Part shown: in pieces, positions 53,154 through 62,774 of the stretch
Layout: the number at the start of each line of letters is the position of its first letter
How positions within the stretch are numbered: position 1 is the first letter of the stretch
Assembly: GCF_014610845.1 (NCBI RefSeq)
Contig: NZ_JABTCG010000005.1
Coordinates: 248,001-312,000, forward strand
Length of the DNA: 64,000 bases
Direction: 5' to 3'
Origin: Maribacter arenosus
GTDB taxonomy: Bacteria; Bacteroidota; Bacteroidia; Flavobacteriales; Flavobacteriaceae
The notes under the pieces: model-generated
Told to the model about the DNA's origin: nothing
The model's input: only the letters and a program-made list of their open reading frames with translations
Database searches by the model: none
Made by a program: the position numbers and the translations under genes

Positions 53154-53186
53154 ATAAAAAAAGCTGCCCCTATTAGGAACAGCTTT
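53154..53186 (-). terminator. Rho-independent terminator of the M48 protease gene
   Basis: AAAGCTG (53160-53166) and CAGCTTT (53180-53186) form a hairpin that reads into a T-run on the minus strand, after the M48 gene. Confidence 0.8.
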
Positions 53187-53226
53187 CAATATACAATTAT
53201 TACCCGAAAATCGTAAGTAGTGATTT

Positions 53227-54036
53227 TTATTTAAACGTGGTAACCCCAAATTTCATGGCTTCCTGTTTGGCCAAAGGAGCCCATTCCGTTAAATTGGCGA
53301 TACGTGTATCATTAGAAGGGTGTGTGCTTAAAAATTCCGGTGGGGCCTGGCCATCGCTATTGGCTTTCATCCTTTTCCATAATTCCGCAGCCTCGGACGG
53401 GTCGTAACCTGCTATGGCCATAATCTGTAATCCTATTCTATCCGCTTCGGTTTCGTGACTTCTACTGAACGGAAGCATTAAACCTACGGTAGAACCCAAG
53501 CCGTATGCCTGATTGAACATGTTTCTTTTCTGCTCATCCTGTATCGCAATATTTCCCGCCACGGCTCCCAATTGTTGTAAGGTTCCGGCACTCATTCGTT
53601 GGGCCCCATGATCTGCCAAGGCATGGGCAACCTCATGGCCCATGACCACAGCGACCCCTCGCTCAGATTGGGTAATAGGCAAAATGCCTGTGTAAAATAC
53701 AATTTTCCCCCCCGGCATACACCATGCATTGACGGTCTTATCATCGACCAAATTATACTCCCATTTATAATCGTTCAAATATCCAGGGTACCCATTGGCA
53801 GCCAACCATCGTTCGGCCGCAGAAGAGATACGTTGGCCCACATTGGTGATCATTCGAGCCTCTGGAGAATCCTCTATAACCTTGTTCTCTGTTAAAAATT
53901 GATCATATTGGGCAAATGCCATAGGAAAGATTTGACTGTTGGGATAAAAGTTGAGTACTTTTTTACCCGTAAAAGGATTTACCTTACATGCAGCCACTAC
54001 CATAAAAATGGCAATAGTTAATACTAATTTTTTCAT
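53227..54036 (-). CDS. M48-family metalloprotease lipoprotein
   Basis: I choose the ATG at 54036 (269 residues, MKKLVLTIAIFMVVAAC...), which gives a lipobox with Cys 17; the longer frame adds 26 residues. The zinc motif MGHEVAHALADHG (about 128-140) is the M48 HExxH, with a third ligand in HETEADRIGLQ near 190. LoiP/YcaL-like; probably an envelope protease that degrades misfolded outer-membrane proteins. Confidence 0.9.
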   Translation of the reverse strand: MKKLVLTIAIFMVVAACKVNPFTGKKVLNFYPNSQIFPMAFAQYDQFLTENKVIEDSPEARMITNVGQRISSAAERWLAANGYPGYLNDYKWEYNLVDDKTVNAWCMPGGKIVFYTGILPITQSERGVAVVMGHEVAHALADHGAQRMSAGTLQQLGAVAGNIAIQDEQKRNMFNQAYGLGSTVGLMLPFSRSHETEADRIGLQIMAIAGYDPSEAAELWKRMKANSDGQAPPEFLSTHPSNDTRIANLTEWAPLAKQEAMKFGVTTFK

Positions 54037-54073
54037 TTTATCAAAGTGTTTAGTAGTGTTAAAATACAAAAAT

Positions 54074-56473
54074 TTATTTTCCCTTGATAAGCACTTGGGT
54101 AAAATTCTTGACAACCTCTATCACATTGTTCCCATTGGGTTTAACCTGATTTAAAGGTACTACTTCATTATCTACCTCAACCGATTCGATGGTAAAGGGT
54201 AAACCATGTAAATTCAACCTAAAGGAAGTGTATGAAGGCACAAAATCCCCATCTTTAAACTGTTGTATGGCGAGACTATTCTCTTTTCCGTTTAACTTAA
54301 AACTCCTATAGCTATAATTTCCTTTATTATATTCATACCCATCTTGATCATCTTCATAGAACGAGGAATTCTCGATGCCTGATTTATAGTACACCTCCAA
54401 GTCCAATTGCTTTATTACCAGTTCCCCAACATATTGTTGAACAGGAAATTTAGGGATTATGGCCCCTTCTTTTACAAACAAGGGTATTATATCAATATCG
54501 GCATCGACCCATTGCTCTTTACCACCGACAACCATTGAATCGTCCCAATAATTATACCAATTTCCCCTAGGCATGTACATACGTCTGCCTTGGGAATTAG
54601 GTTCTTGTACAGGACAAACCAAAATATGCTCACCAAAAATGAATTCATCGGTCCTGAAATGTGTTTGCGGGTCCTCTTGATCAAAATAGACCAAAGGCTT
54701 TACCATCGGTTCCCCGTATTTTGAATATTTCCAGAACATGGTATATAGATACGGTAACAATTGGTATCTCAATTCGATAAATTTCCTAACAATGTCGGTA
54801 ACATCGCTATCAAAAGACCAAGGTTCTTGGTCGCCGTGATCGCCACTTGAATGTACCCTACAAAAAGGGTGAAAAACCCCTAACTGTATCCATCGTGCAA
54901 AAAGTTCCCCGTTGGGTTGTTCCGCAAATCCACCGATATCGGAACCAACGAAAGACATTCCACTCATACACATTCGTTGTACCTGTACATTGGCCAACCA
55001 TAAATGTTCCCAAGTAGCGACATTATCGCCCGTCCAAGTTGAGGAATACCGTTGCGTACCGGCATAGGCAGCCCTTGTGATCACAAAAGGTCGTTTTGGG
55101 TACACATACTTCTTGATTCCCTCATAAGTAGCCCGTACCATTTGCATTCCATAAACGTTATGCGCCTTACGATGGGTACAAGGGTAACCATCGTAATTAT
55201 GCCTCGTATCCAAGGGAGCTGTTTTTGTAGGCACCTCCATGACAGCGGGTTCGTTCATATCGTTCCAAACCGCATGGACCCCTAATTCTGACATAAATTC
55301 TTTATAAAGTTCTGCCCACCATTTACGTACTTCCGGATTGGTAAAATCAGGGAAATTACATTCCCCAGGCCAAACCTTGCCCTTCATATACGGACCATCA
55401 CCACGCTTACAGAAGTACCCTTTTTCCATAGCTTCCTGATACACCCAATAATCCTTGTCGATTTTGATTCCTGGATCGATCATTACGACCGTTTTAAATC
55501 CATCCTCGTTCAATTCGGCCATCATTCGCTTGGGATCTGGAAACTTTTTCTTATCCCAAGTGAAACAACGAAAGCCATCCATATAATCTATATCCAGATA
55601 TAACGCATCACAAGGTATTTTCAGCTTTCTGAATTTACGGGCCAATGCCTTCACATTGCTTTCAGGGAAATAACTCCATTTTGATTGATGGTACCCCATG
55701 GCCCACATGGGCGGTAATTCGGGAGTTCCGGTCAAATTGGTATAGCCCATTATCACTTTGGACATTTCCGGACCATAGAAAAAATAGTAGTTCATCTCAC
55801 CACCATCGGCCCAAAAGCTGGTTACGTGTCTTTTTTCATGGGCAAAATCAAAATACGTTCTAAACGTATTATCGAAGAAAATCCCATAGGCCATATTCTT
55901 ATGCAGTCCGGTATAAAAGGGTACAGCCTTGTACAACGGATCTTGGTCCTTAGCATAGGCATATTGATCCATACACCAATTATTGACCCTTTTCCCCTTT
56001 AGGTTAGAGTGTGTAGCTTTATCACCCATGCCAAAAAAGCTTTCAGCATTTTGGGTAATCTTACTCATTTTTACCGTATTCCCCCCATATTCATAGTTTT
56101 CCTCCCAGTGAAAACCAATTTCATCCTCATTGATTATATTGCCTTCCAAATCGGAAATCTGAATACGAAGTGTCTTTTTATCGACCAACACTTTGAGCTT
56201 GGATGTGAGGATCAGGTACTCGGTCGCAGTCTCATCAACTTCCAAACTGCTATATCCCCTACTCGCAACTTCACTGATGGCATAGGAGAAATCGGGTTCA
56301 AAGACATTTTCGGTGGCGTATCTAAACCGTAGGGCACTATTTCGTAATACGGTAATCTGCAAGACAACCCCATTTTCGGTTGTGAAATAGAATTTGTCAA
56401 CATCTTGCTTAAAGTTTATGATTTGGTTGGGGTAAAGGTTCCCCTTATATTCAAGTTCTGTATTGGTAATCAT
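54074..56473 (-). CDS. GH31 alpha-glucosidase
   Basis: The 799-residue protein has the GH31 nucleophile Asp in AVWNDMNEP (about 400-408), the FVGSDIGGF motif (about 504-512) and a WTGDN motif before it. No signal peptide is evident, so it is probably cytoplasmic, acting on glycogen- or starch-derived glucans. The neighbouring glgB gene, 101 bp away on the same strand, fits a glycogen role. Confidence 0.92.
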   Translation of the reverse strand: MITNTELEYKGNLYPNQIINFKQDVDKFYFTTENGVVLQITVLRNSALRFRYATENVFEPDFSYAISEVASRGYSSLEVDETATEYLILTSKLKVLVDKKTLRIQISDLEGNIINEDEIGFHWEENYEYGGNTVKMSKITQNAESFFGMGDKATHSNLKGKRVNNWCMDQYAYAKDQDPLYKAVPFYTGLHKNMAYGIFFDNTFRTYFDFAHEKRHVTSFWADGGEMNYYFFYGPEMSKVIMGYTNLTGTPELPPMWAMGYHQSKWSYFPESNVKALARKFRKLKIPCDALYLDIDYMDGFRCFTWDKKKFPDPKRMMAELNEDGFKTVVMIDPGIKIDKDYWVYQEAMEKGYFCKRGDGPYMKGKVWPGECNFPDFTNPEVRKWWAELYKEFMSELGVHAVWNDMNEPAVMEVPTKTAPLDTRHNYDGYPCTHRKAHNVYGMQMVRATYEGIKKYVYPKRPFVITRAAYAGTQRYSSTWTGDNVATWEHLWLANVQVQRMCMSGMSFVGSDIGGFAEQPNGELFARWIQLGVFHPFCRVHSSGDHGDQEPWSFDSDVTDIVRKFIELRYQLLPYLYTMFWKYSKYGEPMVKPLVYFDQEDPQTHFRTDEFIFGEHILVCPVQEPNSQGRRMYMPRGNWYNYWDDSMVVGGKEQWVDADIDIIPLFVKEGAIIPKFPVQQYVGELVIKQLDLEVYYKSGIENSSFYEDDQDGYEYNKGNYSYRSFKLNGKENSLAIQQFKDGDFVPSYTSFRLNLHGLPFTIESVEVDNEVVPLNQVKPNGNNVIEVVKNFTQVLIKGK

Positions 56474-56574
56474 ATATTTTCAAAATTTAAAACGCGGCAA
56501 AATACGCACATTACCCGATAAATGTGAAATGATAAGCGACCAATTGTCAACAATTGCGATAAACATGAAAAAAA

Positions 56575-58491
56575 TTATTGAAAAATGACGATTCCTAAGG
56601 GCGGAATTGTGATTTCAATAGAATCGTCAAAACCATGCCATGGTTTTTTTTCGGTGGTTACTGGGGATTTCCTGGAACCAGATCCCCCATATTTTTTAGC
56701 ATCACTGGTGAATATTTGTTTCAAGGCACCTGTTTTAGGCACTCCTATGCGATAATTATCCCTGGGTACGGGCGTAAAATTTGCAGCAATGATCAAGTCA
56801 TCCTTCGCATTGTGGCCCTTTCTGATATAGGTCAGCACCGAATTTTCGGCATCGCCATAATCTATCCATTGAAAACCTTCATGGCTAAACTGTTTTTCGT
56901 ATAAGGCGGGATATGTCTTGTATATCGCATTTAAATCCTTGATCAATTCTTGAATTCCCGAATGCAAGTCGTACTGGGTCAAATGCCAGTCCAAGCTTTG
57001 ATTATAATTCCATTCCGAAGACTGTCCGAATTCGCCCCCCATAAATATGATATTGGCCCCGGGATGTGTAAACATATACCCATAAAGCAAGCGCAGATTC
57101 GCAAACTTTTGCCATTCATCCCCTGGCATCTTGTATAAAAGGGATTGTTTCCCATAGACCACCTCGTCGTGTGAAAACGGAAGCATAAAGTTTTCGGTAA
57201 ACGCATAGGTCATACTGAAAGTAAGATCGTTCTGATGGTGTTTCCTATAAATAGGCTCTTTCTTAAAGTATTCCAAAATATCGTGCATCCAACCCATCAT
57301 CCATTTCATTCCAAAACCCAATCCACCCATGTTCACTGGTTTGGAAACCATTGAAAATGAGGTAGATTCCTCAGCGATGGTCTGTACACCTGGGAAATTT
57401 CCATAGACGGTTTCATTCAATTCCCGAATAAGGGAAATGGCCTCTAAGTTTTCATTTTTACCGTAGATATTCGGTTCCCACTCCCCTTCTTCCCGTGAAT
57501 AGTCCAAATATAGCATGGAGGCTACGGCATCTACCCGTAAGCCGTCAACGTGGTATTGATCTAACCAGAACAAGGCATTGCTTATTAAAAATGCACGAAC
57601 TTCATTTCTCCCATAATTGAAGATCAAACTTTTCCAGTCAGGGTGATAACCCCTTCTTCTATCTGGGTGTTCGTATAAATGTGACCCATCGAAGAATCCC
57701 AATCCGTGGGCATCTTCAGGAAAATGGGATGGCACCCAATCCAAGATCACCCCAATGCCTGCTTGATGTAATTTATCGACCAATAGCTTGAATTCCTCTG
57801 GATTCCCAAAACGGGAGGTAGGGGCAAAATAACCGGTAAGCTGATAGCCCCAGGAAGGGTCATACGGAAATTCCATAATAGGCATAAACTCAACATGGGT
57901 AAAACCCATCTCTTTCACGTATTTTACCAAATCCACGGCAAATTCACCATAGGTCAGAAATTCGTTGTTTGCATTGCGTTTCCAAGAGCCTAAGTGCACC
58001 TCATAAACGGAATAAGGTTTGTCCAGGGCATTTTTTTCTTCCCTGGTATCCATCCATTTTTTATCTTTCCAAGAATATTCCCCATCCCAAACTACCGAAG
58101 CCGTTTTTGGTGGATGTTCACAATACTTTGCGAAAGGATCGGCCTTTTCGGTCGCAATACCGAAGTTGTTGGAATGTATGTAATATTTATATAGTGTACC
58201 TTGGCCAAGTTCCGGAATAAATCCTTCCCAAATGCCACTGGCATCCCAGCGTACGTTCAGTTGGTGTTCCTTATCCCTCCAACCATTAAAGTCGCCAACA
58301 ACGGATACGGAATTGGCTGTTGGTGCCCAAACTGCAAAATAAGTCCCCTTCACCCCGTTCAATTCAATCGGATGGGATCCTAATTTTTCATATAGTTTAA
58401 AATGTTTTCCAGCCTTGAACAGATTAATATCGAATTCAGAAAAAAGGGAATGAACAATTACTTTCGACATAGTTAGGTTGTTTTTTGGCAA
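56575..58491 (-). CDS. glgB: 1,4-alpha-glucan branching enzyme
   Basis: The 638-residue protein has a CBM48 (about 30-125) and a GH13 domain. The nucleophile Asp is in GLRVDAVASMLYLDYS (about 318-333), the acid Glu in TIAEESTSF (about 372-380) and the third Asp in PFSHDEVVYGK (about 440-450). It forms alpha-1,6 branches in glycogen. The usual start would be at MSKVIVHS (residue 8), a possible alternative. Confidence 0.95.
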   Translation of the reverse strand: MPKNNLTMSKVIVHSLFSEFDINLFKAGKHFKLYEKLGSHPIELNGVKGTYFAVWAPTANSVSVVGDFNGWRDKEHQLNVRWDASGIWEGFIPELGQGTLYKYYIHSNNFGIATEKADPFAKYCEHPPKTASVVWDGEYSWKDKKWMDTREEKNALDKPYSVYEVHLGSWKRNANNEFLTYGEFAVDLVKYVKEMGFTHVEFMPIMEFPYDPSWGYQLTGYFAPTSRFGNPEEFKLLVDKLHQAGIGVILDWVPSHFPEDAHGLGFFDGSHLYEHPDRRRGYHPDWKSLIFNYGRNEVRAFLISNALFWLDQYHVDGLRVDAVASMLYLDYSREEGEWEPNIYGKNENLEAISLIRELNETVYGNFPGVQTIAEESTSFSMVSKPVNMGGLGFGMKWMMGWMHDILEYFKKEPIYRKHHQNDLTFSMTYAFTENFMLPFSHDEVVYGKQSLLYKMPGDEWQKFANLRLLYGYMFTHPGANIIFMGGEFGQSSEWNYNQSLDWHLTQYDLHSGIQELIKDLNAIYKTYPALYEKQFSHEGFQWIDYGDAENSVLTYIRKGHNAKDDLIIAANFTPVPRDNYRIGVPKTGALKQIFTSDAKKYGGSGSRKSPVTTEKKPWHGFDDSIEITIPPLGIVIFQ

Positions 58492-58646
58492 AGCTAATCA
58501 ACTTTATATAAAGTGTATGCTAATAAAGCCTTTACTTTGACCTACTAATATTTTCTATTCATAAAAATAGGGAATATTTAAAAAGTGGAACGCTTTTTGA
58601 AGAATTCCTTACATCACTATTCAAATAAACAATTAAAATCATAATT

Positions 58647-59234
58647 ATGAGAAAAATGAGCATAGTATTCGGTGCGGTCATGGCCTTATTATTCATTTCA
58701 TGTGAAGGTCCCGCAGGACCTCCGGGGTTTGATGGGTTCGATGGTCGGGATGGATTGGATGGTTTGGACGGAGAGCCCGGAATCCAAGGACAAGTATTAC
58801 AAATCGATGGGGTTGATTTTGATTATGATGCATCAACGAATTTACACACCAGCATTTTGACTTTTTCAGATTACACCGATTTCGAGGTTTTTGAGTCTGA
58901 TGCGGTTTTAGTCTATAGATTTGATGGCGTTGTCGGTTTCGATGATGGAAGTGATGCCGATTCATGGAGCTTGATACCCCAAAACTTCTTTTTGCCCGAG
59001 GGAATCATACAATATACCGTGGCACATACCTTTGTGGATCTGGAGCTGTTTATAGACGGGGATTTTGATTTGGCCAATTTAAATCAAGATTTTACGCAGA
59101 ACCAGTTTTTTAGGATCGTAATTGTACCCAGTGTATTTTTAGATGGGTCTAATGTAGATAAGTCAAACCTCGGTGCTTTGATGAACTCCTTGAATATTTC
59201 AAACAAAGATATACAGGAGGTGCGTGTTTATTAA
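58647..59234 (+). CDS. Lipoprotein with short collagen-like Gly-X-Y run
   Basis: The 195-residue protein has a lipobox (LLFISC, Cys 19) followed by a Gly-X-Y stretch (about 21-48: GPAGPPGFDG... with GRDGLDGLDGEPG). The rest is a beta-rich domain seen in flavobacterial collagen-like lipoproteins. Function unknown. Confidence 0.8.
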   Translation: MRKMSIVFGAVMALLFISCEGPAGPPGFDGFDGRDGLDGLDGEPGIQGQVLQIDGVDFDYDASTNLHTSILTFSDYTDFEVFESDAVLVYRFDGVVGFDDGSDADSWSLIPQNFFLPEGIIQYTVAHTFVDLELFIDGDFDLANLNQDFTQNQFFRIVIVPSVFLDGSNVDKSNLGALMNSLNISNKDIQEVRVY

Positions 59235-59256
59235 TACCAGTTCACGATACAGAACC

Positions 59257-59285
59257 ACCCCGCTGATCACAGCGGGGTTTTTTTA
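59257..59285 (+). terminator. Rho-independent terminator
   Basis: CCCCGCT and AGCGGGG form a stable stem, followed by a T-run. It ends the transcript of the collagen-like lipoprotein gene. Confidence 0.88.
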
Positions 59286-59345
59286 TGGCTGAAGATAAAA
59301 TGCTTGATTAACAAAACCTTAATGATCTGCCAGGCGAAAGATCTT

Positions 59346-59353
59346 TATTTTTG
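59346..59353 (+). promoter_or_regulatory. Candidate -7 promoter box of msrB
   Basis: TATTTTTG matches TAnnTTTG, 45 bp upstream of the msrB ATG. No clear -33 box is seen at the right spacing. Confidence 0.45.
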
Positions 59354-59398
59354 AAAGGATGGTGCAAACCCATCGTCTAAAAAACTAAAAAGTGAACT

Positions 59399-59905
59399 AT
59401 GATCAAGAGAATGATTTTTACCTTAAGTATACTGCTTGTAGGCTGTAAAGGCAATTCACAAGAAAAAACAGAAGAAGTAAAAACAAGGACTGACAAGCAA
59501 GTAACCTACAAGGTAAATAAAACCGATGCGGAATGGCGTAACGAACTTTCAGAGCTGCAATATTATGTACTGCGTAAAGCAGGTACCGAGCCTGCAGGCT
59601 CCAGTGAGCTATTGGACAATAAAAAGAAAGGGGTTTATGTTTGTGCTGCCTGCAATACCGAACTATTCCGCAGTGAGCATAAATATGATTCCGGTTCGGG
59701 TTGGCCAAGTTTTGATCGTGAAATCAAGGGCAATGTCGCCTATGATGTCGATTATAAAATAGGCGTTAAACGCACTGAGGAACATTGTGCCGTCTGTGGA
59801 GGGCATTTAGGCCATGTCTTTGATGATGGGCCCCGGGAAACCACTGGTATAAGACATTGCGTCAATGGCGCTGCCTTGAAATTCGTTCCGGCCGATAATC
59901 AATAG
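59399..59905 (+). CDS. msrB: Peptide-methionine (R)-S-oxide reductase, lipoprotein form
   Basis: The 168-residue protein has the MsrB pattern: two CxxC zinc pairs (CAACNTELF about 81 and CAVCGG about 129), SGSGWPSFD (about 100) and the catalytic Cys in RHCVNGAAL (about 155-163). The N-terminus is a lipoprotein signal (ILLVGC, Cys 16), so it acts in the periplasm or at the membrane, repairing oxidised methionines. Confidence 0.93.
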   Translation: MIKRMIFTLSILLVGCKGNSQEKTEEVKTRTDKQVTYKVNKTDAEWRNELSELQYYVLRKAGTEPAGSSELLDNKKKGVYVCAACNTELFRSEHKYDSGSGWPSFDREIKGNVAYDVDYKIGVKRTEEHCAVCGGHLGHVFDDGPRETTGIRHCVNGAALKFVPADNQ

Positions 59906-59915
59906 TAGTATGTAA

Positions 59916-60443
59916 ATGGACTTTGCCCAAAATTATTTGGAGAGTACGCTTTTTGAATTCCGTCGTTACAAAACGATGGGGGATGCAACCTTTGCCCAAT
60001 TGGAGGATTCCGATATTCTTTGGAGATACCATGATCACGACAACAGCATATCACAAATCGTAAAGCACCTTTCAGGGAATATGTTGAGCAGGTGGACCAA
60101 CTTCCTTTCAGAGGATGGTGAGAAACCATGGCGAGATAGGGACACCGAGTTTGTAGATCCCTTCACTACAAAAAAAGCAATGATAACCTCTTGGGAAAAG
60201 GGCTGGCAATGTCTTTTTGATGCGCTAGGCTTGGTGAATTCCGATAATATCAATACAATGATAAAAATCAGGAATGAGGAGCATACCCTTGTGGAAGCTA
60301 TCAATCGGCAACTGGCGCACTATGCAAGCCATGTTGGTCAAATCGTGCTTTTGGGCAAAATGATCAAAAGTGAAAATTGGGTTTCCTTATCGATCCCAAA
60401 AGGCCAATCAGCAGCTTTCAACTCCGAAAAATTCAATTCATAA
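59916..60443 (+). CDS. DUF1572/DinB-like protein
   Basis: The 175-residue protein is a four-helix DinB-like fold: YLESTLFEFRRYKTMGD at the start, HDNSISQIVKHLSGNMLSRW (about 47-66) and NRQLAHYASHVGQIVLLGK (about 130-148), with His residues at the usual metal positions. Function unknown. It starts 10 bp after msrB. Confidence 0.85.
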   Translation: MDFAQNYLESTLFEFRRYKTMGDATFAQLEDSDILWRYHDHDNSISQIVKHLSGNMLSRWTNFLSEDGEKPWRDRDTEFVDPFTTKKAMITSWEKGWQCLFDALGLVNSDNINTMIKIRNEEHTLVEAINRQLAHYASHVGQIVLLGKMIKSENWVSLSIPKGQSAAFNSEKFNS

Positions 60444-60511
60444 TCCCAATATCGACTTCTATTTTCCGCCAATTTCTCAATGGCAACACAATTTGTTATT
60501 TTAAATTGGAA

Positions 60512-60544
60512 TTTGATTTACTTCCGTTTGGTTTTGTATTTTTG
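60512..60544 (+). promoter_or_regulatory. Promoter of lpdA
   Basis: TTTG (60512-60515), 21 bp, then TATTTTTG (60537-60544): a good match to the Bacteroidota TTTG-N19-21-TAnnTTTG promoter. It lies 32 bp before the ATG. Confidence 0.6.
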
Positions 60545-60576
60545 CTTTTGAAATTCGAAAATCAAAGATTGTACAT

Positions 60577-61968
60577 ATGAGTGATTTTAATGTAATTGTT
60601 TTAGGGAGTGGTCCTGGAGGATATGTAACTGCCATTCGAGCGTCCCAACTTGGGTTGAAAACAGCGATTGTTGAAAAAGAAAATCTTGGTGGCGTTTGTC
60701 TAAATTGGGGCTGTATACCTACCAAAGCATTATTGAAATCCGCTCAGGTTTTTGAATACCTGCAACATGCCGGGGATTATGGACTTAAAGCAGAAGGTGT
60801 TGATAAGGATTTTGATGCCGTTGTAAAAAGAAGTCGAGGAGTCGCCGACGGCATGAGCAAGGGCGTCCAGTTCTTGATGAAAAAAAATAAGATTGAGGTA
60901 ATCAAAGGGTATGGAACCCTTAAACCTGGAAAGAAACTTTCTGTTAAGGACGAACAGGGGAAAGAAACCGATTATAGTGCCGACCATATCATCATTGCCA
61001 CGGGTGCCAGAAGTCGGGAACTACCCAGTTTACCCCAAGATGGTAAAAAAATCATAGGATACCGAGAAGCAATGACTCTGGGCAAACAGCCCAAAAAAAT
61101 GATCGTTGTCGGTAGTGGGGCCATAGGTATCGAATTCGCCTATTTCTATAATGCCATGGGTACCGAGGTAACCGTTGTGGAATTTTTACCGAACATTGTA
61201 CCTGTTGAGGATATCGACGTTTCAAAACAACTGGAGCGCAGCTTCAAGAAAATAGGTGTAAAAATAATGACTTCATCAGAAGTCACCGCTGTCGACACCT
61301 CAGGGGACGGAGTTAAAGCCACAGTAAAAACGGCCAAAGGGGAAGAAATATTGGAAGCGGACATTGTACTTTCCGCAGTGGGTATTAAAACGAATATAGA
61401 GAATATCGGGCTTGAAAATATTGGAATCGCTACCGATCGTGACAAGATCATGGTGAATGACTATTACCAAACCAATATCCCAGGATATTATGCCATTGGA
61501 GATGTAACCCCAGGACAAGCCTTGGCACACGTTGCATCTGCAGAAGGGATTCTTTGCGTTGAAAAAATTGCAGGAATGCATGTTGAGCCTTTGGATTATG
61601 GCAATATTCCCGGGTGTACCTATTGCATGCCAGAGATTGCATCCGTAGGCCTTACCGAGCAACAGGCAATAGATGCCGGCCATGATATCAAAGTGGGTAA
61701 ATTCCCGTTCTCTGCCAGTGGAAAAGCACAGGCATCAGGCAATGCCGATGGTTTCGTAAAAGTAATCTTCGATGCCAAGTATGGTGAATGGTTAGGGTGC
61801 CATATGATCGGGGCTGGAGTAACGGATATGATCGCCGAAGCGGTCGTGGCCCGTAAATTGGAAACCACGGGGCACGAAATATTGAAAGCGGTACACCCAC
61901 ATCCTACGATGAGTGAAGCGGTGATGGAAGCCGTGGCCGATGCCTACGACGAGGTAATCCATTTATAA
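60577..61968 (+). CDS. lpdA: Dihydrolipoyl dehydrogenase
   Basis: The 463-residue protein has the FAD motif VLGSGPGGYVTAIRA (about 7-21), the redox disulfide in GGVCLNWGCIPTK (about 38-50), the NAD motif VVGSGAIGIEFA (about 177-188) and the C-terminal catalytic HPHPTMSEA (about 442-450). It is the E3 subunit of 2-oxoacid dehydrogenase complexes. Confidence 0.97.
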   Translation: MSDFNVIVLGSGPGGYVTAIRASQLGLKTAIVEKENLGGVCLNWGCIPTKALLKSAQVFEYLQHAGDYGLKAEGVDKDFDAVVKRSRGVADGMSKGVQFLMKKNKIEVIKGYGTLKPGKKLSVKDEQGKETDYSADHIIIATGARSRELPSLPQDGKKIIGYREAMTLGKQPKKMIVVGSGAIGIEFAYFYNAMGTEVTVVEFLPNIVPVEDIDVSKQLERSFKKIGVKIMTSSEVTAVDTSGDGVKATVKTAKGEEILEADIVLSAVGIKTNIENIGLENIGIATDRDKIMVNDYYQTNIPGYYAIGDVTPGQALAHVASAEGILCVEKIAGMHVEPLDYGNIPGCTYCMPEIASVGLTEQQAIDAGHDIKVGKFPFSASGKAQASGNADGFVKVIFDAKYGEWLGCHMIGAGVTDMIAEAVVARKLETTGHEILKAVHPHPTMSEAVMEAVADAYDEVIHL

Positions 61969-62004
61969 TTTAAAGCAACTATAAACAGTAAGGTCGGGCC
62001 TACC

Positions 62005-62346
62005 ATGTCGGTAGACATGCTCAAACAAGACCTCAACAGGGAATACCAAAATATGCTCAAAACCTTTAGATATACTGCCATCATCGAGGGTATTTCGTAC
62101 TTGGCCCTTTTTGCCATAAGCATGCCTTTGAAATATTTGGCCGGAATTGGGGAACCGAATAAATATATAGGCTATGCACATGGTTTTTTGTTCATTGTCT
62201 ATATGATTTTGGCCGTAGTATTGACCAAAGAACGCCAATGGGGTCTTAAAAGGTTCGGGGTACTCTTCCTAGCTTCGCTCCTACCCTTTGCCACCTTTTA
62301 TATAGATAAGAAGTATTTAAAGGATGATGCTAAGAGTTTAAACTGA
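62005..62346 (+). CDS. DUF3817 membrane protein
   Basis: The 113-residue protein has three hydrophobic spans and the DUF3817 pattern: FRYTAIIEGISYLALF (about 14-29), GYAHGFLFIVYMILA (about 53-67) and a final PFATFYIDKKYLK. Function unknown. Confidence 0.88.
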   Translation: MSVDMLKQDLNREYQNMLKTFRYTAIIEGISYLALFAISMPLKYLAGIGEPNKYIGYAHGFLFIVYMILAVVLTKERQWGLKRFGVLFLASLLPFATFYIDKKYLKDDAKSLN

Positions 62347-62348
62347 TT

Positions 62349-62774
62349 TCAATCCAATAGCTTATTTTTTATCGCTGGATTTATACGGGTCAGTTCCCGG
62401 GCAAAATCCATTTTGTTTTTTGGGGAAAGGATAATAACGTCATATTCCCCATAGGTCAATGCGATACGGTCCATTGAAGGGGCCGGTGAAGCGATAATGT
62501 TTCCAGTTTTGTTTATGGATTTGATTTTCGAAATATCAAATCGCTTGAGATAGAAAATGCCGCATTTTACGGTTAAAATGCCCTTGTCAATGATATAAAC
62601 GGTCGAAAAATTCAAATAAAGGACCACTGCGTAAACCACGATTGAGATTCCGCCTACAAACAGGAATGCCCCAAAAGGTTCATTATTAAAAACGAGTGTG
62701 CTTATGATCAAGCCCAAAATCAAGGTGACAAAACCAACCATACGATACCCGAACTTTGATTTGTACGTTTTCAT
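62349..62774 (-). CDS. Membrane protein with PH-like domain
   Basis: The 141-residue protein has two hydrophobic spans near the start (about 11-30 and 34-55). A bacterial PH-like (bPH2-type) part follows (about 60-130, VYIIDKGILTVKCGIFYLKRFDISKIKSI...). Function unknown. It starts directly before the Ldh-type gene on the same strand, with no gap between them. Confidence 0.7.
   Translation of the reverse strand: MKTYKSKFGYRMVGFVTLILGLIISTLVFNNEPFGAFLFVGGISIVVYAVVLYLNFSTVYIIDKGILTVKCGIFYLKRFDISKIKSINKTGNIIASPAPSMDRIALTYGEYDVIILSPKNKMDFARELTRINPAIKNKLLD

Noticed and set aside
58620-58640. TTCAAATAAACAATT upstream of the collagen-like lipoprotein as an 18th core
   Set aside because: Only part of the core matches, GAT is absent and no cassette structure is present around it.
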